From Monodelphis domestica (taxonomy: Eukaryota > Chordata > Mammalia > Didelphimorphia > Didelphidae), in assembly GCF_027887165.1 (NCBI RefSeq), contig NC_077232.1:10416257-10480256 (forward strand): 64,000 bases of DNA, given 5' to 3'. The notes under the pieces were generated by a model, which was not told where the DNA came from, did no database searches, and worked only from the letters and a program-made list of their open reading frames with translations. The position numbers and the translations under genes were made by a program. Below are positions 44,101 through 51,500 of the stretch, one piece after another; the stretch's first letter is position 1, and every line of letters begins with the position of its first letter.

Positions 44101-44957
44101 GTACACAGACTTCGGGAACCTCGAGGACTAGAGCACAAGGTGACCCTCCCCTCTCCCCCAGCCGCCCCTTCCACATCCCACCCTGTCCTGTTCGCGCCCA
44201 TCTGCTGCTGGTCCTCCCCCATTCTCACTCCAGTCTCCCTATTGTCTCTTTCAGGTTTATCTCAAATCACGGCTGAACTGCCTCCTCTTGTCAGGCAGGG
44301 ACAACTGGGAGGTAAGAACACCAGGGAGCGGAGTAGTGGGCTGCCTTGTTTCTTGTGGCCCTTCCACTGCCCGTGCTCGGGGGTGCTGACACCATCAGAG
44401 ATCTGATCTCGAGCCAGGCACTGGCCCTGCACTAGGTTAGGGACAGAGCACACTGCCCCAGGGTAGAGGGAAAAGGGGGTAATCAGCAGAGGGCCCCCCA
44501 AGGGATAGGCGGGAGTCAGGGTTGAGGTCTGGGGGTCCCCAAGCCCAGATGTGCACCCTCAAAGGAAGGCTTTTTAGGCCCAGGGATGCAGAAGGATGCT
44601 GAGGATGGATGTACAGAGGGATCAGGATCAGGGTTGGGGCTCCTGGGGTCCCTGAGCCCAGATGTGGATGGAGTTTTTTTTGCCAATGCCTCTGCTGTTT
44701 TCCCATGATCCTTGCTCTGCCCCCCAAAAGGAGGCAAACCCCTCACAGGTCCCTTCTTCACTCACCAGGATGAGCCCCAGGAGCCTGCCCCAGGCCCTCC
44801 TGAAGAAACAGAGACTGATGAGTTGTGGGCTTCTCTGGAGCCTGTGGTGTCAGCTGCTGGAGCCAAGAGAAAACAGAGGGCCCCCGAAGCTCAGCCTGGG
44901 GGGAAGAAGCGGCAGAGCTTGGGCGCCCAGGCACCCCTGCCTCCTCTTTGTAAATAA
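32136..44957 (+). CDS. WDR74: WDR74, nucleolar WD-repeat ribosome biogenesis factor
   Basis: In the known family, WDR74 works with NVL and the MTR4/exosome in 60S pre-rRNA processing. Exons are 32136-32196, 32284-32393, 33971-34092, 34421-34484, 36720-36869, 36971-37072, 43657-43757, 43849-43904, 43994-44139, 44255-44311 and 44769-44957. All introns are GT-AG and in frame; they sum to 1158 nt, or 385 aa, the human length. The start context ATCATGG is strong and gives MAASARWNHVWVGSETGILK. Blocks close to human include CANRTVKSFSTEEGKF, PHIVATGGKENSLKVWDLQG, RVPIWDQDIQFLPDSQKIVT, TYGEYPLMAMTLTPGG, VVGNTHGQLAEIDIRQG, LASCGLDRVLRVHRL and LNCLLLSGRDNWE. They build one WD40 propeller, followed by an acidic then Lys/Arg-rich tail (ETETDELWASLE ... 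GGKKRQS). Intron 6 is about 6.6 kb and full of repeats. Confidence 0.97.
32608..32780 (+). mobile_element. tRNA-derived marsupial SINE
   Basis: Plus copy in WDR74 intron 2: GGCCTGGAGACGGGAGGTCC, TTTAAATCTAGCCTCAGACA, GTGACCCTGGGCAAAGCACT, AACCAATACTTAATATTGAC. Confidence 0.85.
33370..33600. mobile_element. Old SINE/LINE fragments in WDR74 intron 2
   Basis: ATTTATTGATCACCTACTGT with GTGCCAGGCTCTCTGCTAGG is the common mammalian-type repeat end. It is followed by MIR-like AGAGTGCTTTAAGGTTGGCA. The families are not fixed. Confidence 0.5.
34885..35205 (-). mobile_element. tRNA-derived SINE with an internal 75-bp triplication
   Basis: Reverse copy starting CCTTTATCTTCTGTCTTAGA. Its 5' third, from ACACTAGNCAGATTTGAACC to CACTGAGCCACCTATTCTT, is repeated three times with starts at 34979, 35054 and 35129 (period 75 bp, only a few differences). 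In WDR74 intron 4. Confidence 0.92.
35206..36010 (-). mobile_element. Marsupial L1 3' fragments, interrupted
   Basis: Reverse pieces: ATTTGTTGGATATGTGGG and GCTATGAATATTTTTACAAA (35220-35300), CTCCCTTCTATTTCCTCC (about 35455), and GTTCCTTGCCACCACCAAGA with TTTGATCTCTTTGGGGTG (about 35848-35930). The last part is the well-known marsupial L1 3' end. Confidence 0.6.
36338..36590 (+). mobile_element. MAR1 (marsupial CORE-SINE)
   Basis: Plus copy: GGCAACTAGGTGGTACAGTG, AGGCCTGGAGTCATGAAGAC, CAGTCTCCTCATTTGTCAGA, AACCACTCTAGTATCTTTGC, AGAAAAACCCCAAATGGGAT. It ends about 130 bp before WDR74 exon 5. Confidence 0.88.
37242..37810 (-). mobile_element. Probable solo LTR of an endogenous retrovirus (fossil)
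   Basis: About 570 bp bounded by TGG...ACA on the plus strand. On the minus strand it has LTR-like order: TGTGAAGATTGG start, a TATATAG box in the middle, and an ATTAAAATCACCATAAAC signal-like end, closing in ACCA. No internal viral sequence adjoins it and no clear target-site duplication is seen. Family not assigned; a solo relic in WDR74 intron 6. Confidence 0.45.
38705..38920 (-). mobile_element. tRNA-derived marsupial SINE
   Basis: Reverse copy of near full length: AAACTCTTACCTTCTATCTT, GGGGTCAAGTGACTTGCCCA, GGACCTCCTGTCTCTAGGCC, GAGCTACCTAGCTGCCCCC. Confidence 0.9.
39505..39702 (-). mobile_element. tRNA-derived marsupial SINE, young-looking
   Basis: Reverse copy: AACCCTCACCTTCCATCCTA, GTATTGGCTCCAAGGCAGAA, GGGGTCAAGTGACTTGCCCA, CTCAATCCACTGAGCCACCC, GCTGCCCCC. 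It is close to the copy at 16062, so it looks recent. Confidence 0.92.
39885..40570 (-). mobile_element. Marsupial L1 3' fragment
   Basis: Reverse text: TTCAGCCATTCTCCAATTGA, GGGCATCTACTTGTTTTCCT, AAAGCATTGCTATAAATAAT, TAGTGGCCTTTCTAGGTCAC. Confidence 0.6.
40645..40860 (-). mobile_element. MIR-like CORE-SINE
   Basis: Reverse copy: ATGTTTTACAAACATTTAAT, TGAAGAAAATGAGGTTAAAC, AAGGTTAAGTGACTTGCTTA, TTTGAACTCAGATC. Confidence 0.8.
41085..41290 (-). mobile_element. Marsupial L1 3' fragment
   Basis: ATCTCAATAGTTTCTAATTC, ACAGTTACTATAAATATTTT, TTCTTTGGGACATAGGGCTA and GTAGTGGTATGGCTAG match the order of L1 3' ends elsewhere in this window. Confidence 0.55.
42105..42335 (+). mobile_element. MIR-like CORE-SINE
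   Basis: Plus copy: GGAATCAGGAAGGCCTGAGT, TTTACTAGCCGTGTGACTCT, CAGTTTCCTCAACAATAAAA, GTTGCACCTACCTCCCGGGG, CAGTGCCTGGTGTGAG. Confidence 0.85.
42428..42725 (+). mobile_element. Non-autonomous hAT transposon, OposCharlie-like
   Basis: It starts TAGTGATGGTGAACCTATGG, then CAGAGCACTCTCTGTGGGCA, and ends CATCTCTAAAAGGTTC. These terminal blocks are typical of the OposCharlie-type hAT elements of marsupials. It is about 300 bp with no transposase frame, so an internal-deletion copy. The right tip is decayed. In WDR74 intron 6. Confidence 0.65.
42726..43656. other. WDR74 intron 6, distal part
   Basis: A C14 run adjoining an A8 run at 43249-43270, and a weak MIR-like piece near 43490-43560 (CTTTTACAGGTGAGGAAAC). 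No exon seen. Confidence 0.45.
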
Positions 44958-44958
44958 A
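44953..44958 (+). terminator. WDR74 poly(A) signal overlapping the stop codon
   Basis: AATAAA at 44953-44958 contains the TAA stop at 44955-44957. The 3' UTR should be only some 15-30 nt. Confidence 0.8.
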
Positions 44959-45138
44959 GAAGTCACCATCCCTCTATGACCCTGTCTCTTAGGGAAACCG
45001 ACTACAACCTGGTCCTTGGGAACGCCCCAGCCTAGGGTCCTTGCCCCCGCCCTGGGGAGGGCTCTGACGTCATAGAAGCCAGGGGAGGAGGGCGGGGCCG
45101 GGCGGTGGCTGCGGGGACCTCAGGCCTGTGGTGGGGTC

Positions 45139-45925
45139 ATGGGCTGTATCAGGTCCAAGACTAGGAGTGCCAATGCCCTAGACGGGATGGAAGCGGAAGG
45201 TAGGATCGGATGGGGAACCTGGCTGCACTGGGGCCAAAAGGGGTGGACGCCTTGGACAGGATGCAGGGCGATTCCGGTTAAAGGGATGGTCTAGGGACTT
45301 GTGGGTTGTACTGTAACCCAGATGGGCATGAATGATGGCCTTGCGGTCGGCACTTCTATGGGGATTGCAGTGCAACCCGAGTGCCCACCCCATCCTAGGT
45401 GTGTAGAAAGGAGGGAGCTGCACAGTTCAGGTTTCCTGTGCGCAGGAGTTAGGTTTGGCTTGGGTGTGCAGAAAGGAGGTGCTGGGAATGCACAGGCGTG
45501 TCGGTTTGGGGTCCCCGTGACCAAATATGCAAAGGAAAGTTGCTGGATCCTCGAAGGAGGGCGTTGGGGTCCGGGGACCCCTGAGCCCAAATGCGTACCC
45601 TCGGCGTATAGAGCCAGGTCCGGCCCAACCTAGGTATGCCGGAGGGCGCTGGGGACGGGCGGAGGGATCAGGGAGATAGCCGCAGCCTCCTCGAGCCCAG
45701 CTCTTCCCGCCCCCACCATGCCCCGCAGAACGCTCGGGCGGCCGCTACGACAAGGAGAAGAAGTCCAACGAGAGCTTGATCATCACCGTGCTCTGGAGGC
45801 GTCTGTCCTTATTCAGCCGCCGGAGCTCCGCGGCCAAGTCGTCGGTGACCGCCAAGGCCTCCCGGGACTATCGCTTCAGCGAGTCCCGGCACCACGAAAG
45901 TCACCAGGACGGCGAGAACCTATGA
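45139..45925 (+). CDS. TEX54: TEX54-like small protein (85 aa), two exons
   Basis: Exon 1 is 45139-45199 (donor AAG|GTAGGA) and exon 2 is 45729-45925 (acceptor CCCCGCAG). The join is in frame: 258 nt, 85 aa. It begins MGCIRSKTRSANALDG; MGCxxSK is a good N-myristoylation plus palmitoylation start, so membrane anchoring is likely. The rest is basic and serine-rich (KEKKSNESLIITVLWRRLSL, RRSSAAKSSVTAKASRDYRF). The gene lies between WDR74 and STX5 on the same strand, where human has TEX54. The name rests mainly on position; function is unknown. AATAAA follows at 45961. Confidence 0.7.
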
Positions 45926-45960
45926 CCCCGGCCCTGCCCCGCCCCGCCCCCCGAGAAGAG

Positions 45961-45966
45961 AATAAA
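45961..45966 (+). terminator. Poly(A) signal of the TEX54-like gene
   Basis: AATAAA 36 nt past the stop codon at 45923-45925. Confidence 0.8.
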
Positions 45967-46084
45967 AGTAGCGACCCGGAGGCCACAAATGATGCCTGCC
46001 TCGCTCTCGGCGGGCGGGGGGTGGGCTAGGGCGCGGGGCCTCAGTTTCCCTTTGGCGCTACGGGAGGACCCGCAATCTCTTTAA

Positions 46085-46444
46085 GGATCTTCGGGAGGTG
46101 GAGATGTAACCCAAGGGGGTGTGGCGCCGTAGGGTCCCACGGGGAGGAGGCGTGGCCTGGGCGGGATTAAGCAGGCTTGGAGGCGTGCCTGCTGGTGAGG
46201 AGGGGGAGTGGTCAGGAAGTCCCCTGGGGCGAGTGGGCGTGACTCATACTGTTGCGGTGGGGGCGTGGTCTCCGGCGCCGGTGAGGGGGCGTGGCGGCGC
46301 GCTGCCGTCATTCGGGGGGCGGGGACACGCCTAGGTGACGTGTCAGCCTCTGGTTTCTGGTCCGGTTTCTCTGGCTCGGTCCCTGGGGAAGAAGCATTAT
46401 CAGCCCGGGCGGCGGAGGCGGCGGCAGCAGGCAGCAGCGCGGAG
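46085..46444 (+). promoter_or_regulatory. STX5 CpG promoter with repeated GGCGTG boxes
   Basis: A CpG-rich stretch with about seven GGCGTGG/GGGCGTG Sp/KLF-type boxes between 46140 and 46310. It has an AP-1-like GTGACTCA near 46239 and a palindrome-like TGACGTGTCA at 46336-46345. A likely non-coding first exon ends at a GGAG|GTAGGA donor (exon end about 46444). Confidence 0.6.
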
Positions 46445-46779
46445 GTAGGAGATAGCCCGGACGAGACTGGGAAAGACGGTGGGGCCGAGGGCGGTCGGCT
46501 CTCGGTGGGGCGGAGATGGTGGGGGGGACGACGACCGACTCCGGGAGACCGGAGACTCCTGCCGGTCCAGCCGCTGGTGAACGATGTCGCCCCGGCCCAA
46601 TCAGAGCGCGTCATGGTGTGAAAGATGGCGGTGGAAACCAATCGCTGCCCGAAGCCTTGGAGGGGGCGGGGTTTGCTTTGGGGCGGGACTTCCTATGTCG
46701 GATAAACATTTTGGAGGGTACCCCTGAGCCGCCTCTTGATCTCCTGGGAGCTCCAGAACAAGAGTTCCTTCTGCTCTTT

Positions 46780-47300
46780 ACTCGTGGGGCTCCCTCCAGC
46801 CCTCCTTTCCCCATACTCTTGCCTCTCTATTTTCGCCCCCTCCCCCATTCTGCCTCTGCCCCTCTAGTCACTTTCCGCATTCTCCCTTCTGGCCACTTCT
46901 CCCTCTCCCTTTTGAAAACCTCCCCTTTCTCTTTTCTTCATTTCTCTCCTTCCTCCTTCCCCATTTCCCTCCCAAATTCTTCCTCTTTCAGTCCCACTTT
47001 CCCCTCTCTTCGACTCTCCTCCCATTTTCCTTCTTTAGCCTTTCCTTATTCTTCTTACTGTCTCTCCCTCCCCTCTTACCCAGTTTCTTCTTCCTTCAGC
47101 CCTCCCTCCTTATTCTTTCTTGTTCTTCCACCTCTTTTCTGTCTCTTCCCCTTCTCTTATCTCCTTTCTCATTTCATTTCCCCACCTTTCTTTCCCTTCT
47201 CTTCTGATTCCCTTTGTCCTCCTCTCTCCTTTTTATTCTCCCAAATTATCCTCCCCTTTTACTTTTTCTTCTGACTCCTCTCTTCTGGCTCCTTTCTCCC
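46780..47300. repeat. Polypyrimidine tract on the plus strand, STX5 intron 1
   Basis: About 500 bp made almost only of C and T (CTTCTCCCTCTCCC-type text) with scattered A and few G. A weaker continuation lies at 47570-47940. It explains the long open frames seen there; no protein is implied. Confidence 0.85.
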
Positions 47301-47354
47301 CAGGCTCTATTCCCAATTTGCCCGCCTCAGGTGAGATGGCTATATGGCAGAGAT

Positions 47355-47565
47355 GGAGGAGCCCTAGGTGGTCAGAAGACCTGAGTTAAAAGCCAGCTTT
47401 GGAAACTTCTAACTGAGTGACCCTGAACAAGTCACTTAACTTTAGTTTGCCACTATTTCCTCGTCTGTAAATTGAGGATAATAATACACCTGTTGCCTCT
47501 GTGAGGATCAGATGAGCTGATATTTGAAAAGTGCCTAGGGTAGGCAAAGAAATGCTTAGTAGTAC
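47355..47565 (+). mobile_element. MIR-like CORE-SINE
   Basis: Plus copy: AGACCTGAGTTAAAAGCCAG, AACAAGTCACTTAACTTTAG, TCCTCGTCTGTAAATTGAGG, TCTGTGAGGATCAGATGAGC. It splits the pyrimidine-rich intron. Confidence 0.8.
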
Positions 47566-48478
47566 CTCTTTTTCTTCTCCCTTTTGGATCCTGCATCCTC
47601 TCCTTCCCTTCCCTTCTCCCTTCTCCATCATCTCCTTTCTTTGCTTCTGTTTTGGCTTTATCTTTGTGTCTTATTTCCCCAGATATCTTCTTCCTTTCTC
47701 CCTTTGGCACTGTACAACACAAAAATCTTGAACGTGGAGTGATAGCCTCGGTAGCCTCGGTGTTTAAAGGGCCATCGATGTGACCCCGGCAAGTCATTTA
47801 CCATCTGTGTGGTGCCACCCCCCCCCTTCATCTTTCTCAAACTTTCCCAACTTCTCCTTGGTCCTTTTCTGAAATCTCCCTTCTCCATTCTCCTTTTTCT
47901 CAATTTTCTTGGGCCCTTTTCATTATCCTACTTTTTCTTTTCTTGGGTTAGTTTGGGGGAAATGTGGGGAGGGACTTAGATCTAGCATCTTCTGTTTCTT
48001 CCGCTCTTGGGAAAAGAATCTGTAGATAGTTCAGGGATGTCTGAATGGCCCCTCTGCCTCAAGGAGCCCAAGTGAGTTAATGAAAAGAATCCTGGGTTCC
48101 TATATTGCTTTCTCTGTTACAGTGTGATCTGACAGGTCAAGTTTCAGCCTCCATTTCCCCATCTATAAAAAGAGACTAAGAACCCTACACATGTTTCTTC
48201 CCAGGGTTCTCCTGAAGTTCCAAGCACTCTAGAATGGGAGCTTTTCTTCCTGCCCTTCCATCTGTCTTCCAGATTGAGTTCTAGTATGAACTCTTTGCCA
48301 TGCCCCAGGATGCCAGACTTAAATGTGGGAATGTCTTTAGTCTTCTCTTGTCCTTCCAAGTTGGAGGTGGAAGAGCAGGAGGTTCAGCTGGGAACATTGT
48401 GGGCTAGGGGAGAAGGGGGGGTGATAGGGAGATAGAGGATAGAGAATGATGGTCTGCCCTCCACAACAGTCCGAGGTT

Positions 48479-48517
48479 ATGCGTCTAAATGAACACGAGG
48501 AAACGCTACGGGTCTAA
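48479..48517 (+). CDS. Upstream ORF overlapping the STX5 long-form start
   Basis: In the same exon an ATG at 48479 (context GTTATGC, purine at -3) opens a 12-codon frame ending TAA at 48515-48517. It overlaps the long-form ATG (48489, context TAAATGA, weak) out of frame and ends 142 nt before the short-form ATG at 48660. It would favour short STX5 by reinitiation. The frame is certain; translation is inferred. Confidence 0.5.
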   Translation: MRLNEHEETLRV

Positions 48518-51500
48518 GAACACGGATCAGGGAGTCTACCTGGGTCTCTCAAAGACACAGGTGCTGCCCCCTGTAGCAGCTGGCAGTGGCAGCGGCGGAG
48601 GCGGCAGCACCCCCACCACCACCACTACGCCCCCTTCATCAGGCCCCCCTCCTGACACCATGTCCTGTCGAGACCGAACTCAGGAGTTCCTGTCTGCCTG
48701 CAAGTCCCTGCAGAGCCGGCAGGTAAGGGCTTAGAAAGGGTGGCCGCTGCACCTGGGGAGGAGTGGTCCCGTAGATAGCCCAGAAACCCCTCTTCCCCCT
48801 CCTCCAGTGGCCCAAGAGGTTACACACAGTTGGCTCTGAAGACACAGGCATTGTATGCCGGACAAAGGGAGGCTGCCCTACCTGGAGAACTTGGCACATG
48901 CGACAGCAGTGCCCAGTACCTATTGCCAAGCCTTGTCTGCCATTCTTCCTACTGGGTTCGGCGTTGAGCTCTCTAAGTTAGGGAGAAGGGGAGGGGACCC
49001 CAACCTCCAGCAGAGCAAGTTTACTAGAGAGCTTGAGGAGCAAGTGGGGGGCCCTTCCGAAGAGCTCACCGTTGTCTTCCAGAATGGACTCCAGACAAAT
49101 CGCACGACAGCCCTCAGTGCTGTCCGGCAGCGCAGCGAGTTCACTCTCATGGCCAAGTGAGTTGGGGAATGACTGCCGTCTTGGGGCCTTGCATGTGGAA
49201 AGCGCTGGGGGGTGGCCTGCCCCTCTAGCCCCTTCTCTTTGTGTTGTTGACGCCTCATCCTCTGTCCTAGGCGCATCGGGAAGGACCTGAGCAACACCTT
49301 CGCCAAGCTGGAGAAGCTGACCATCTGTGAGTCCCCTCAGGGGTTAGCTCTTTTCTTTCAGTCTAACACCAGGGTTCTTCGAGGCCTGCTATGTGGGGCT
49401 CTGCGGTCCCCAGGATAAGGAATGACAGTCCTTAGAGTTGGGATAGGATTGAACAAGTCGGACAGGTGTGAGACAGTCCCCAGGGAAGTTCCCTTTTGGC
49501 TGGGAGGCCTGGGGGGGGGGGGGGCAGGTATTGAGATGTATGAAGGGAAGGGAAAGAGTCCTGTGCAGGGAGTGAGTGCAGATGTTTGGAGGTAGAAGGG
49601 GTTCGAGTCAGTCATTTACCCAGGGATCAGGCAACATCTCCTTGGTCTGGTGGCATACCTGCTGGGGAGCCTGAGGCGGGGGGGTCTGAGCTGTAAGTGT
49701 CATAAGTTCACCTACATTTGGCTTTAAGGTGATCCAAGCTGGAGAAGTGGGGGACAGGATATCAGGTTGGGCAAACCGGCCCATGGAGGAAAAGAGCAAG
49801 CCAAAATGGCATGGAAAGGCCCCAGAAGTAGCCCTTCCTAAGGAGATAGGAACAACCCGTCTCACCGAAAAGTCTCTTTATTTCATTTTTTATTCTAACC
49901 CATGACATGTAAATCAGTTTCCACATACGTTTCCCAAAGTTATATGATCCAACTTGTCTCCCTCCCTCCTTCCCTTCCCCGATCTGGCGAGCAGTTTGAT
50001 CTGGGCCATCCGTGTATCGTCACGCAGAACGTATTTCGTATTGTTCCTTTTTGTAAGCGAATAATCTTGTAAAACAAAACCCCAAAACGTATCTCCAACC
50101 AAGTGTTTATCCGAGTGAAAAGCTGCCTGCCTGCGTTCATCTGCTCGACTCCAACAGCTCTTTCTCGGAGCGAGATGTCGCTCTTCGTCCCAAGCCTTTC
50201 CCCCCATCGGCCCCGGGTTGCTGTTACTCTGCACGTTTTCTTGGTTCTGCTTATTTCCTCTGCATCAGTCCCTGAAGGCCTTTCTGGTTGTTTCTGAAGT
50301 CGTCCTGCTCCTCGTTCCTTACGGCACCCCAGTATCCCTCCACAACCAGCCCCCCAGCTTGTTCAGCCCTCACCCAACGGAAGGGCATCCCCTCAATTTC
50401 CAATTCTTTGCCACCAAAAAAGAGCTGCTAGAAATATTTTGTTCCATCAGGCCCTTTCCCCGTAGGACGTCTTTTAACTTCTCAGCTGCATGCTGGCCAG
50501 GCAGTAGGGCTGAAAGGGAGAGACCCTGTCCTTGATCCTACATCCCTCTGGGGGGGCGCAGATGGAGGATTCACCCAGAGACATCAGCCGTGATGGGGAG
50601 CTTGGGTTAGGGGAGGGAGGACTCTCAGGAGTGGCCCTTGTCGAGCTCAGCTTTTGAGGGAGCCTGCGGGCCCAGGAGGTAGAGAATCCCAGGCCCACCG
50701 GGGGAAAGGAAGATGGCATGGCCTTCTGCAGCAGCTGTGTGTCTCCAGGCCTGGAGTCAGGAGGATCCGGGTTCAAATGTGGCCTTAGACACTTAGCCTC
50801 AGTTAGCATTCCTTGAAAGAGAGAAAGTAAAGGTGAACAGGAAAACCAAGAAAGATGGAATGAGCTAGAGAGAACCAGAGGGAATAAGGGAGGGAATTTG
50901 TGCTAAAAGTAGAGATGATGCCACTGAAGCTTGTTGGGCAGAGGAGCGCCATCGTTGGGGCCCAAGGTCCCAGGGGCCACGTGGTGCCTGTGCTGGGGAT
51001 GGCCTGGAGAGAGGACGCCCCGAGGCGCCTCGAGGCCAGAAGGGCGGCCAGACCCAGGAGAGGCGTTGAGAAGGGGCCGCCATGCTGGGGAGGGGAGGCT
51101 GCAGCCGCCCAGCTTGCCCGGAGAGTAGAGTAGCAGGAAGTGGCTGGGAAGGAGGGCCCTGGAGGCCAGGTTAGGGGGACGGTGCTTGCCTTTGGGTTGA
51201 GGCGGGAGGGAGCCAGCGGAGGCTTGGGATCACTGCGTGACCTGACTGTCATCCCTCCCAGTGGCCAAGCGGAAATCCCTGTTTGATGATAAGGCCGTGG
51301 AGATCGAGGAGCTGACCTACATCATCAAGCAGGTGAGCTCACTCCCTCCTCCCAGGACGGCTTCCTGCCACGGCCCTGTGGGGGGACCACACTCTCTTCA
51401 GGAGAGGCCCCAGAGGCCCGGCATTCTGCCATCTGCCCTCGCAGGGCAGAGGCGGGGCTGTGCAGGGTCAGCAGCAGGAAGTCGGCCCGGCCCGGCTCTG

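Noticed and set aside
46516-47274. 252-aa plus-strand frame in STX5 intron 1
   Set aside because: It runs through the polypyrimidine tract, whose C/T-only text rarely makes stops; composition is Ser/Phe/Pro/Leu only.
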